The notes beneath the pieces were generated by a model, which saw only the letters and a list, made by a program, of their open reading frames with translations, searched no databases and was not told where the DNA came from. A program made the translations under genes and the position numbers. Of a stretch of DNA of 36,983 bases, positions 7,332-14,705 are shown in pieces (the first letter of the stretch is position 1; each line of letters starts with the position of its first letter). The stretch spans positions 1-36,983 of IMG/VR virus record IMGVR_UViG_3300028823_000174; one strand, 5' to 3'. The stretch is from a virus.

Positions 7332-7352
7332 TAAAAAGAGGAGGAGAATAGT

Positions 7353-8180
7353 ATGATGTATAAAGAAAGATTTATAGTATCAATAAAACACAACGGACGC
7401 ATTTTGAGAGAACGTAATGATGTTGTTACGTTACCATTTGGTTCAGAATATTCGTTGTTGTTGAAGAATTTGGAATCAGTTAAAGCGGTTGTTGATGTAT
7501 CCATTGATGGAGAGGATGTACTAGATCGCAAGTCTATAATACTGAATCCAAATGAAGATTTTGAATTAAAAGGATTCATGAAAGGAACCAGCGTTACCAA
7601 TAAATTCAAGTTTATAAACAAAACCAAGGAAATATCCGATTACAGAGGAGATCGTCTTGATGATGGCCTAGTAAGGGTTGAGTTTAAATTTGAAAAGAAA
7701 AAGGTAACTAAAATCATAGAAGAAAAAAGGGTTTGTCCATGGTGTCATTCTGAGCCCTGTATATGCCCACGCTGGATTACAAGCTGGACATTTTATGATG
7801 GTGGATATCATCATAAAGGAAATTCTTCTGACGATTTTAAGATTTATTGTAATTCTGGAGACAGCGGTTTTTTCACTGATAACACCGTGATGTGTAATTT
7901 TTGTAACGCATCTTTTACAGCTGATAATTCGGCACCGCTTGATGATGAAGGGATTACTGTTAAAGGTTCTAAAGTCCGTCAGGATTTTGTCTATGGACAT
8001 ACGGAACCATTGGAAGAAAGTTCTTCTGTCATCATTATAAAATTACGTGGCACGAAGAGCAATGGAACTGTGGTTGAAAAACCAGTTACTGTGAAAACAA
8101 AATTGACATGCCCAACGTGTGGCAAGAAATCCAAATCAAGTGCGAAGTTTTGTCGTAATTGTGGTACTAATTTGGAATAG
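7353..8180 (+). CDS. Zinc-ribbon protein with N-terminal beta domain
   Basis: A 275-residue protein of unknown role. Residues 1-115 form a beta-rich domain (RFIVSIKHNGRILRE, VTLPFGSEYSLLLKN) that I associate with uncharacterised phage proteins. A first Cys cluster is CPWC...CIC (C128, C131, C136, C138), a second is CNFC (C181, C184), and the C-terminus is a classic zinc ribbon, CPTCG...FCRNCG (C253, C256, C267, C270). It likely binds up to three zinc ions. ATG-ATG at the start leaves the exact start ambiguous by one codon. It stands apart in its own leader and is bracketed by a 12-bp inverted repeat. Confidence 0.75.
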   Translation: MMYKERFIVSIKHNGRILRERNDVVTLPFGSEYSLLLKNLESVKAVVDVSIDGEDVLDRKSIILNPNEDFELKGFMKGTSVTNKFKFINKTKEISDYRGDRLDDGLVRVEFKFEKKKVTKIIEEKRVCPWCHSEPCICPRWITSWTFYDGGYHHKGNSSDDFKIYCNSGDSGFFTDNTVMCNFCNASFTADNSAPLDDEGITVKGSKVRQDFVYGHTEPLEESSSVIIIKLRGTKSNGTVVEKPVTVKTKLTCPTCGKKSKSSAKFCRNCGTNLE

Positions 8181-8221
8181 TTAGTTGGGCGTGTTGAGCA
8201 ATCGCCTACAAGGAGAATTAA

Positions 8222-8656
8222 ATGGTTTTAGCTGAGCTTTTGGATAGGAAAAAAGAGACCAAGAAAAAAATAAAAGAATTAAGGCTATATTTAGGTTTTT
8301 GGGCCGCCAATGAAGATAACACAGACGCGGAAAAGATAGATAGTGTTTTAACAAAAATATATAGTCTTTTGGATATCTACCAACAACAGTTATTTTTAAT
8401 TGGTAAAGTGAACGAGTCTGTTAAGATAGAGATCGGGCAATCCAAAGTATCGCTCGCGAACGCGGTTAGGCTCAGATCTATAATTCAAAAAAAGATTGAT
8501 GTTCTTGACGGTTTAATAAGCGCTTGTGAATACAACAAAAAAGGCTTATATAATATTTTGGATTTGTTGGAAAATAGAGATAAATTGTTAGACGAGTTTT
8601 ATATATTGGACAAGGCCATCAAAAGTAAAGAATGGCAGGTTGAGTTGGGCGAATGA
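8222..8656 (+). CDS. Helical coiled-coil protein, unknown
   Basis: A 144-residue protein, almost wholly helical and rich in Leu, Lys, Ile and Asp, without Cys motifs or membrane segments. Predicted coiled coils span about residues 5-25 and 60-125. It has AAGGAG before the ATG and overlaps the next gene by four bases (ATGA), so the pair is translationally coupled. I cannot assign a function. Confidence 0.65.
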   Translation: MVLAELLDRKKETKKKIKELRLYLGFWAANEDNTDAEKIDSVLTKIYSLLDIYQQQLFLIGKVNESVKIEIGQSKVSLANAVRLRSIIQKKIDVLDGLISACEYNKKGLYNILDLLENRDKLLDEFYILDKAIKSKEWQVELGE

Positions 8657-8922
8657 TTACAGAAAAATTGTGGGTAAAATTTGATAACAGCCTTGACATA
8701 GAGTGTTTTTGTGCTTATAATAGAAAGAGATGCCCTACCGAAGCTAAACCTGAATGTAAGTTACATTTGGTTAAGTTCATAGAGATGAGACCATCCAAGG
8801 TTGAGCTTGATGATAAAACCAAAGAAATAAAGGCACTTAAAGAAAAAGTGCGGCGAGAAACCAAAAAGATTGAAACTGAGCTACATAGAAGCATCAGGAA
8901 GATGAAGAATTTCAGAATTTAA
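8653..8922 (+). CDS. Small Cys-containing protein with basic helix
   Basis: An 89-residue protein. The first 40 residues hold C18, C20, C27, C35 and H38, which could bind one zinc; residues 50-89 form a long basic amphipathic helix (KALKEKVRRETKK). The combination could bind nucleic acid or another protein. It overlaps the previous gene by four bases and has no recognisable ribosome-binding site of its own, consistent with coupled translation. Function is unknown. Confidence 0.65.
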   Translation: MITEKLWVKFDNSLDIECFCAYNRKRCPTEAKPECKLHLVKFIEMRPSKVELDDKTKEIKALKEKVRRETKKIETELHRSIRKMKNFRI

Positions 8923-8935
8923 GGAGGATTTTCAA

Positions 8936-9550
8936 ATGATTATCGGAGTATCAGGAAAGGCAAGATCAGGAAAGAATGTTTTTGCTGAGTTTTTGGCGGC
9001 AGAAATTTTCAGGAGAACAGGCGAAGCATATATTTTGATGGCATATGCAGACGAACTCAAGAAAATGGTTCAAATGGAATTTGATTTGTCTTGGGATCAG
9101 CTTTGGGGGGATGCTAAGGAGTTTGAAGACAAAAGATATATTAAACGGGTTGACGTGGATGAGCACGGTGATTTTGTCACTGTTTATTGGACGGCACGAG
9201 AAATTATGCAGGCTTATGGAGAGTTTCATCGTTCAATAGATTGGAATTTTTGGGTAAAGAAACTGTTTTCAATTGTTGATGAAAAAGAATACAAGAATGT
9301 TATTATTACCGATGTCCGATATCCGAACGAGGTAGACCCAATTGTAGAACGTGGTGGATATCATATAAGAATTGGCAGACCAAACGCCGATAAAGTACAT
9401 GGTTCCACACACGCATCAGAAACTAGTTTGGATACGCCTTATAAGGTAGATTTCGGTGTTACAAACGCCGGGACGTTGGATGATCTGAGGAAGCTAGCTG
9501 GTGATATAGCTAGTGGTTTGATCCAGTTAAATAAATTTAAGGAGGATTAG
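8936..9550 (+). CDS. Deoxynucleoside monophosphate kinase
   Basis: A 204-residue P-loop kinase resembling phage dNMP kinases (T4 gp1 type), which phosphorylate dNMPs to dNDPs for phage DNA synthesis. The Walker A is GKARSGKN (7-14); Asn replaces the usual Ser/Thr or Asp after the Lys. Other family landmarks are YADELKK (40-46), the REIMQAYGE segment, and VIITDVRYPNEVD, followed by a C-terminal HASE segment that fits the lid or base-binding region. AAGGAGG sits just before the ATG. Context is small nucleic-acid-related genes. Confidence 0.82.
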   Translation: MIIGVSGKARSGKNVFAEFLAAEIFRRTGEAYILMAYADELKKMVQMEFDLSWDQLWGDAKEFEDKRYIKRVDVDEHGDFVTVYWTAREIMQAYGEFHRSIDWNFWVKKLFSIVDEKEYKNVIITDVRYPNEVDPIVERGGYHIRIGRPNADKVHGSTHASETSLDTPYKVDFGVTNAGTLDDLRKLAGDIASGLIQLNKFKED

Positions 9551-9554
9551 AATT

Positions 9555-9827
9555 ATGGCAAGCAAGAAAAATTTGAGTATCAGTATTATGCCAGACGAGG
9601 TTATGCATTTTGGGCTGTCAGTATCTAAAGACGGATATAAGTCAGCCAGAGTGATTGTTAAAAGAGGCGACAAGGAATACATGAGTATTGGTTACGAATG
9701 GGAAGGCGAAGGTATCCCAGAATTTGTTATGAGTCTTATGGGTTTTGTTAAGGCCAACCAAGAAGAGCTTAATGCCTCTGTTGAAGCAAAGAAGGAAGAG
9801 TACGAAGAATATTCAGCAAAGAAATGA
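9555..9827 (+). CDS. Unknown small acidic protein
   Basis: A 90-residue protein: about 55 residues of beta strands (LSISIMPDEVMHFGLSVS, ARVIVKRGDKEYMSIGYEW) followed by a C-terminal charged helix (EELNASVEAKKEEYEEYS). I do not recognise a family. AAGGAGG overlaps the stop codon region of the kinase gene, and the ATG follows, so both are probably on one message. Confidence 0.65.
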   Translation: MASKKNLSISIMPDEVMHFGLSVSKDGYKSARVIVKRGDKEYMSIGYEWEGEGIPEFVMSLMGFVKANQEELNASVEAKKEEYEEYSAKK

Positions 9828-9881
9828 CCCGCTGGGAAACGTTGGTGACCTATTAGAAAAAAATGTGTGCCAAAAAAATAA

Positions 9882-9900
9882 CTGCTTAAGTTTTAAGCGG
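9882..9900 (+). promoter_or_regulatory. Small hairpin ahead of the Cys-rich gene
   Basis: CTGCTTAA (9882-9889) pairs with TTAAGCGG (9893-9900), eight pairs with one G-U and a three-base loop, directly followed by the ribosome-binding site GGAGG of the gene at 9914. The rest of the 86-base gap (9828-9913) has an A-run but nothing else I can support. Confidence 0.3.
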
Positions 9901-9913
9901 CCGGAGGATTTAC

Positions 9914-10108
9914 ATGATTTGTTTAAATTGTGGATTTTGGGAAAAGGATGAAGAAAGGGATTTTGATAGTTTTTTGTTTAGTGGCGCAATAAAAGGTTGT
10001 TCATATCTATTAAAGCCACGCGGTTATTGTAAAAGGGAAGGCATAGTTACATGTTATGATGAAGGATGTGAGTGGTTTAAAAATACACTCGAGGAGGATG
10101 ATGACTAA
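9914..10108 (+). CDS. Small Cys-rich, probably zinc-binding protein
   Basis: A 64-residue protein with six Cys (3, 6, 29, 39, 47, 52), starting MICLNCGFWE and ending in an acidic tail. The CxxC near the start plus later Cys pairs suggest a small zinc-stabilised fold of a kind common in phages. Role unknown. GGAGG precedes the ATG, and its stop overlaps the next ATG (TAATG). Confidence 0.65.
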   Translation: MICLNCGFWEKDEERDFDSFLFSGAIKGCSYLLKPRGYCKREGIVTCYDEGCEWFKNTLEEDDD

Positions 10109-10338
10109 TGCCTATACCAATAGAAGAGTTTGTAAACCCTTCTTTTACTAGACTTAGAACTCGATATACAATTGCGGGTATAGAGAACCAACGGGCAAGA
10201 TTTATGAAGTTTGAACAGTATCCTAGGAGATATCGACACGGATATTTTCCGCAGGCTGGTTATAATCCGAACCACCAATCTACGAGAGTAGAACGTGTAC
10301 GGCTTGATAATGATAATTTAACACTTAAACCAAGATAA
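10108..10338 (+). CDS. Unknown basic protein
   Basis: A 76-residue, Arg-, Tyr- and Asn-rich protein without a clear hydrophobic core, so it may be disordered or bind nucleic acid or a virion partner. Translation is coupled to the preceding gene through TAATG, with GAGGAGG inside the upstream coding region. No family recognised. Confidence 0.6.
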   Translation: MPIPIEEFVNPSFTRLRTRYTIAGIENQRARFMKFEQYPRRYRHGYFPQAGYNPNHQSTRVERVRLDNDNLTLKPR

Positions 10339-10356
10339 GCCGGAAAGGAGAGATTT

Positions 10357-10917
10357 ATGGTTTCATACGAGGATAGGCTAAAGGTATTTGAAAATGAATT
10401 GGAATTGATTTTGGATGACAGTGTAAGGGAATTCACAAAGCTTTGTATACATCAAGCTCCAGATTATTTTTTTACAGATTGTCCCGCATCGTCAACAGGG
10501 AGATATCATCCACTTGACGAATTGAGTTGGGATGGAACCATGATACACACCAGAAAAGTATTTACTTTGGCGTATGAATTGTGTCGTGGTTTGGGTTGTG
10601 AAGAAAATAGAGACGAAATTTTAAGTGCGTGTATTATACACGATCTGTTGAAGCAGGGCATGACTAGAAGTGGTCATACTACAAAAGATCACCCAGCTTT
10701 GGCTGCAGCTCTTGTAGAACGGGTACAGAGAGAAACACCAATGCTTAGTGAAGAATCTTATGAAATTATAAGAAATTCTGTGGGATTTCATTATGGTTTA
10801 TGGTCTCAAGCACCCTGGTCGAAAAAGCTTGAAGATTACACGCCCGAAGAGCTATGTGTTTATTTGAGTGATTATGTAGCTTCGAAGAGATGTGTGAATG
10901 TAAATTATAGAAGATAA
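10357..10917 (+). CDS. HD-domain phosphohydrolase
   Basis: A 186-residue HD-superfamily protein. Metal-binding residues appear in the expected order: H64 (MIHTRKV), H95-D96 (IIHDLLK), H112 (KDHPALAA), H145 (GFHYG) and D172 (LSDYVASK). The family hydrolyses phosphate esters such as nucleotides or cyclic (di)nucleotides with Mg or Mn. Here the substrate is unknown; a neighbouring dNMP kinase hints at nucleotide metabolism, while counter-defence nucleotide cleavage is an alternative. GGAAAGGAGAG precedes the ATG. Confidence 0.8.
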   Translation: MVSYEDRLKVFENELELILDDSVREFTKLCIHQAPDYFFTDCPASSTGRYHPLDELSWDGTMIHTRKVFTLAYELCRGLGCEENRDEILSACIIHDLLKQGMTRSGHTTKDHPALAAALVERVQRETPMLSEESYEIIRNSVGFHYGLWSQAPWSKKLEDYTPEELCVYLSDYVASKRCVNVNYRR

Positions 10918-10935
10918 AAGGAAAGGAGAGTAGAA

Positions 10936-11202
10936 ATGCCTGAGTTAAACCCAGGAAGTATGGGGAGAAGATGGATCCCAGAAGGTGGCATTCAAAAACA
11001 CAACGAAAAGATTCATCGGGAAAGTAAGATTGCAGACGACTATAAAAATTTGCCTTTTAAATTTTCTAAACCAATAAAATCAAAAAAACACGTAATTGCT
11101 AAATGTAAAAATTGCGGCTATGAAATACATGTTCCAAAAAATACAGTGGGAATAATTTGTCCAGAATGTAAAAAATACTCTGACGTGGAGGTGCTAAGTT
11201 AA
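10936..11202 (+). CDS. Small zinc-ribbon protein
   Basis: An 88-residue protein with a basic, polar N-terminal half and a C-terminal zinc ribbon, CKNCGYEIHV ... IICPEC (C57, C60, C75, C78). Zinc ribbons of this type bind nucleic acid or protein. Its stop overlaps the ATG of the next gene (TAATG), which is a DNA-binding-like protein just ahead of the terminase genes, suggesting a link with packaging or late gene control; this is inference. Confidence 0.7.
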   Translation: MPELNPGSMGRRWIPEGGIQKHNEKIHRESKIADDYKNLPFKFSKPIKSKKHVIAKCKNCGYEIHVPKNTVGIICPECKKYSDVEVLS

Positions 11203-11612
11203 TGGGTAAAAGGGGAAGACCGGCTGGCCACAAACTTAGTGAGGAAAGTAAAAGGGCAATTGCGGAATCAAAAAGAGGACAAAGGCAAAAACAAGAGACA
11301 AAAGATAAAATATCTAAATCACTATTAATATATTTTGATCAATTTAATTCTTTGGCTGATGAGCTGGTTGATAGATATTGTAGATTAGATGACGATGAGT
11401 TGTGTGATTGGGCAGAAGAGGTTAAAGATGAATTAGACTCATCTGACGATGTTTTAACGCAGAAGAGGATGCGAAACAGCAGAAGGATTGAGATATGCTG
11501 TGGATCAAATATAGAATTTTTTAGTCACCAAATGACACCTGAAACCATGGTTATAATCAAAGATCTTATGGAGAAGGACTGTTCCATAGAAGAGATTCTA
11601 GAAGACTTATAG
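11202..11612 (+). CDS. NUMOD3/AT-hook-like DNA-binding protein
   Basis: A 136-residue protein. The start GKRGRPAGH resembles an AT-hook (GRP core), and GHKLSEESKRAIAESKRG (9-26) matches the NUMOD3 DNA-binding motif known from homing endonucleases; a weaker second copy follows (QETKDKISKSL). No GIY-YIG or HNH nuclease domain is present. The remaining residues are acidic and helical. It lies directly before the probable small terminase, so a DNA-recognition role in packaging or regulation is plausible. Confidence 0.65.
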   Translation: MGKRGRPAGHKLSEESKRAIAESKRGQRQKQETKDKISKSLLIYFDQFNSLADELVDRYCRLDDDELCDWAEEVKDELDSSDDVLTQKRMRNSRRIEICCGSNIEFFSHQMTPETMVIIKDLMEKDCSIEEILEDL

Positions 11613-11621
11613 GGGGTTTGA

Positions 11622-12155
11622 ATGGCAAGGACAAAAGTAGGGAGACCCAAAAACCCACCAGAGCACAAGGAAATATTAAAAGAGATCATCCCCATAAAAG
11701 ACATATTTGATGAGGATGAAGAAAGAATATACAATTCCTTGGTGGATGTTTATCTAAAAGATTTCGATGAGGGGGATTTAACATCTAGTGACATGGATGA
11801 TATATTTTCTTTGGCCATGAACAGAGTCTTAGAGATTCGCCTATTAAAGGATAGCAAAGGCGACATAGACAAACAGGTTGATGTTTCAGCGGCAATAGAA
11901 AAGCTGCGAAAGCAATCGGAAAAAATCAAAGAAAACCTGTCATCCAGAAGAAGAGACAGGATAAATCCAAATGAATTTAAAGGGTTTTCAATAGTTGATT
12001 TAGCAGTAGCTTATGATGAAGACAGAAAACATGTTTTGATGGCGAAAGTAGAAGACCTGAAAGAAGAGGAAAGGCGCATTTTAGAACAGAGGAAGGATTA
12101 TACCGGTAATAGGTATGACGTCGATGTTGATACAATGCAGGAGGAGGATTTTTAG
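11622..12155 (+). CDS. terS: Probable terminase small subunit
   Basis: A 177-residue mostly helical protein with a basic start (ARTKVGRPKNP), a helical middle (EERIYNSLVDVYLKDF, IFSLAMNRVLEIRLLK) and a charged segment KIKENLSSRRRDR. This pattern, and the position three bases before the large-terminase start, fit a phage small terminase, which recognises DNA for packaging. The VGRPK at its start resembles an AT-hook, as in the preceding gene. The ribosome-binding site is AGGGGGT. The assignment rests mainly on context. Confidence 0.6.
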   Translation: MARTKVGRPKNPPEHKEILKEIIPIKDIFDEDEERIYNSLVDVYLKDFDEGDLTSSDMDDIFSLAMNRVLEIRLLKDSKGDIDKQVDVSAAIEKLRKQSEKIKENLSSRRRDRINPNEFKGFSIVDLAVAYDEDRKHVLMAKVEDLKEEERRILEQRKDYTGNRYDVDVDTMQEEDF

Positions 12156-12158
12156 ATA

Positions 12159-13886
12159 GTGCCAAAGTTAGAAAAGAAAAATATGGAGCTCATATTATCG
12201 CAAGGTAAAGATCTTGTAGATTTTTATATAAAACACCCTTGCATAGCAGCATATGACCTTTTGAATGTAGACTTGGCACCCATACAAAGAATAGTGTTTG
12301 AAGACATGTGGTTTAAAAGTTATTGTATTACTGTAGCAGGTCGTGGTGGCGGAAAGACCTTTTTATTGGGTTTGCTAGCTGTACTTAGCTGTTTGTTATA
12401 TCCAGGCTACAGAGTAGGTTTGATAGCCCCAGTTTTTCGTCAGTCAAAACTCATTTTTGCAGAAGTAGAGAAGCTGTATTCAAGATCTGCGTTGTTGAGA
12501 GAAGCCTGCGAAAAAAAGCCAACCAGAGGATCTGACACATGTTATCTAAAATTCAAATCTGTAGGTGGCTTTAACGGATCGTATATAGAGGCATTACCCC
12601 TTGGTGACGGCTCTAAGATTCGTGGGTCTCGATTTTATTTAATTGTAGTGGACGAGTTGGCGCAAGTTCCTGATAAAATTTTGGATATGGTTGTTCGTCC
12701 AATGGCTGCTACTACATTAGAACCAATGGAAAACGTTAGAAAAATTGAAAGACAGAAAAGACTTATAGAATTGGGTTTGGCCACAGAGGATGATTTTGAG
12801 GATGAGACAGTTAACAAAATGATAATGGCGTCTTCTGGTTATTATAAGTTTAATCACATGTGGCGCCGAATGCGTGACTATTGGCAACAGATGGAAAAAG
12901 ATGGTGATGCCCAATCTCAATACGCTGTTCATCAGGTTCCATACTGGGATTTACCAGAAGGTTTTTTGGATAAGAATAACATCAATGAAGCCAAACGTGT
13001 AATGTCAAACTCTGAGTACAGAATGGAATACGAAGCCGCGATGATTTCGGATTCGGAGGGGTTTTTTAAAGCATCTCTTTTAGAAGCTTGTACTGCAGAC
13101 AGTGGTTTTTCTGTAGAGGTTAAAGGGCGTCCCGGTGAACAATATATTATTGGAGTTGACCCAAACCAAGGAGGCGCTGCCAGTTGTGGCGTATGTGTTG
13201 TAAAATTAGGACATATTAATAAAATAGTTAATATATTAGAATTAAAAAAGAAAACAACACAAGATCTTACCAAAGCAGTTCAGAACTTGTGTGATCATTA
13301 CAATGTTGTACGAATATTTATGGATAAGGGTGGTGGAGGAAAAGCCGTATGTGATTTATTAGAAGACGGATACGATGGTTATGATCCAATAATAGATATA
13401 ACCAACAAAGATCATGAACTTATGAAAGGCAGACACATTTTGGAAATGGTAAATTTTAATCCGGGTTGGATTTCGGATGCTAATTTTACCACAAAAGCTT
13501 TATTAGAAAATAAAACATTACGTTTTCCAGAACCACCCACCTCGAGCTTAGATTTAGAAGCGGTATCATATGAGAGAGTTAATACACTAAAATCTCAGAT
13601 GTTAAACATCATTGTAACTCAAACAGCAAGTGGTCTATTACACTTTGACACACCTAAAAAAGGACAGAATAAAGACCTGTATTCTGCTTTGATTTTGGCT
13701 GCTCACGGCGTAAGAATTTTCGAGAAAGAGATGCAGCCAGAACCTCAGATAGAGCTATGTAACGCTGGACTCATGAGACAACACCAGCCGGGTTCAGTGT
13801 TCACACCTCTTAACGGCCCAAAGACGGGTAGTATAAGCCCGCACGAGGCCGCGCTTCTTAAGCCTAGGAAAAATAAGAGAAAATAA
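12159..13886 (+). CDS. terL: Terminase large subunit
   Basis: A 575-residue packaging motor with both domains. ATPase: Walker A AGRGGGKT (60-67), Walker B LIVVDE (161-166) and the coupling motif MIMASSGYY (221-229). RNase H-fold nuclease: first Asp in IIGVDPNQ (D334), second acidic site in IFMDKGGGG (D389), and a third in NKDLYSALILAAHG (D506). It cuts concatemeric DNA and pumps it into proheads through the portal. The start is GTG, preceded by GGAGGAGG at 12139-12146; the next in-frame ATG is eight codons in. It ends 49 bases before a membrane-protein gene. Confidence 0.95.
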   Translation: MPKLEKKNMELILSQGKDLVDFYIKHPCIAAYDLLNVDLAPIQRIVFEDMWFKSYCITVAGRGGGKTFLLGLLAVLSCLLYPGYRVGLIAPVFRQSKLIFAEVEKLYSRSALLREACEKKPTRGSDTCYLKFKSVGGFNGSYIEALPLGDGSKIRGSRFYLIVVDELAQVPDKILDMVVRPMAATTLEPMENVRKIERQKRLIELGLATEDDFEDETVNKMIMASSGYYKFNHMWRRMRDYWQQMEKDGDAQSQYAVHQVPYWDLPEGFLDKNNINEAKRVMSNSEYRMEYEAAMISDSEGFFKASLLEACTADSGFSVEVKGRPGEQYIIGVDPNQGGAASCGVCVVKLGHINKIVNILELKKKTTQDLTKAVQNLCDHYNVVRIFMDKGGGGKAVCDLLEDGYDGYDPIIDITNKDHELMKGRHILEMVNFNPGWISDANFTTKALLENKTLRFPEPPTSSLDLEAVSYERVNTLKSQMLNIIVTQTASGLLHFDTPKKGQNKDLYSALILAAHGVRIFEKEMQPEPQIELCNAGLMRQHQPGSVFTPLNGPKTGSISPHEAALLKPRKNKRK

Positions 13887-13887
13887 A

Positions 13888-13925
13888 CTAACCTATATAA
13901 ATATAGAGAAGTATTCATAGGTTAG
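13888..13925 (+). promoter_or_regulatory. Long-loop hairpin between terL and the holin-like gene
   Basis: CTAACCTAT (13888-13896) pairs perfectly with ATAGGTTAG (13917-13925) across a 20-base loop; the right arm runs into the ribosome-binding site GAGGAGG. The left arm sits in an 11-base word, TAAACTAACCT, that recurs exactly at the stop codon of the portal gene (16521-16531). A weak terminator or translational control element is possible. Confidence 0.4.
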
Positions 13926-13935
13926 AGGAGGACAT

Positions 13936-14217
13936 ATGGACGAGAAGATTAGTGTCTTTAATCGTACTTTTTGGGATTTGTGGGCTCAAAAAATGCTCAG
14001 AAATATAGCATCCATAAAATTCCAATGGCTATTATTATTGTATGTTCCTGTTATATACGGCATGTTTCATATGAAGCCAGGAACTGACGATCCATGGATA
14101 TCAGCTACATTAGGATTGGGATTTTTAGGTGGTGGTTTTATTACACTTGCAACAAGCCGTATAATTGCCAGAACAAGTTTATGTAACCACGAAGAAGAGT
14201 TTAACACAGATAGATAG
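13936..14217 (+). CDS. Two-helix membrane protein, holin candidate
   Basis: A 93-residue protein with two hydrophobic segments, about 30-47 (WLLLLYVPVIYGMF) and 55-78 (SATLGLGFLGGGFITLATS), a basic amphipathic N-terminus and an acidic C-terminal tail. Size and layout fit a class II-type holin or a lysis accessory protein. It lies next to a second membrane protein of holin type, so the pair could be a holin/antiholin set. No specific family recognised. Confidence 0.65.
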   Translation: MDEKISVFNRTFWDLWAQKMLRNIASIKFQWLLLLYVPVIYGMFHMKPGTDDPWISATLGLGFLGGGFITLATSRIIARTSLCNHEEEFNTDR

Positions 14218-14228
14218 GAGGTATCGAT

Positions 14229-14672
14229 ATGGGATTTTTAAGCGCACTTCCAATAATAGGAAACATAATAGACGGCGCCACAAAGATAATCAATAAGGCC
14301 ATAGTTGATAAAGACAAACAACTTGAAATGGCAAATGAATTACAGAAGTTGGCCGTAGCAGCTGAGCAAGAAGTTTTAAGGTTAGAACACGAAGAAAAGA
14401 TGGGGCAGGTTGAAATCAACAAAATGGAAGCGGCCTCAAATGACAGTTATGTAAGACGGGCTAGACCAACAACTCTGTGGATTTGTAATATAGGTCTTGC
14501 ATATACATTTCTTATTTATCCACTCGGATGTTGGGCGCTGAAAATATGGGCACCAACAATAGAACCACCCCCAATGATTGATGCAGAGTATCTTATGATA
14601 CTTTTAGGTGGCCTTCTAGGATTTGGTGGCTATCGAACATATGAAAAGATTAAAAAGGTAAGTGGATCCTAA
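14229..14672 (+). CDS. Holin of the GTA/3TM type
   Basis: A 147-residue protein. The N-terminal 20 residues are a hydrophobic/amphipathic segment (LSALPIIGNIIDGATKII), residues 25-70 a charged helix, then VRRARPTTLWICNIGLAY (75-92) introduces two membrane helices at about 82-105 and 121-138. The RARP-tryptophan segment before the first helix is typical of the holin_3TM family found in gene transfer agents and phages. It would permeabilise the membrane so that the endopeptidase encoded at 6622-7014 reaches the wall. AGGAGGT precedes the ATG. Confidence 0.75.
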   Translation: MGFLSALPIIGNIIDGATKIINKAIVDKDKQLEMANELQKLAVAAEQEVLRLEHEEKMGQVEINKMEAASNDSYVRRARPTTLWICNIGLAYTFLIYPLGCWALKIWAPTIEPPPMIDAEYLMILLGGLLGFGGYRTYEKIKKVSGS

Positions 14673-14705
14673 TAATATAAAAAACGATTTAAGGAGCTAA
14701 AAGAT

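Larger units (their letters stand above)
7269..8207 (+). repeat. 12-bp perfect inverted repeat bracketing a zinc-ribbon gene
   Basis: AGGCGATTGCTC at 7269-7280, just after the cold-shock gene, is the exact reverse complement of GAGCAATCGCCT at 8196-8207, just before the ribosome-binding site of the next gene. The pair encloses a single gene (7353-8180) with its own leader. Only the two arms are repeat sequence; the interval is what they enclose. It may mark an inserted cassette or allow long-range RNA pairing. Confidence 0.6.

Noticed and set aside
9745-9951. A 68-codon + strand frame overlapping the ends of two genes
   Set aside because: It runs out of phase through the 3' end of the gene at 9555 and the start of that at 9914, with no ribosome-binding site and no sensible protein pattern.
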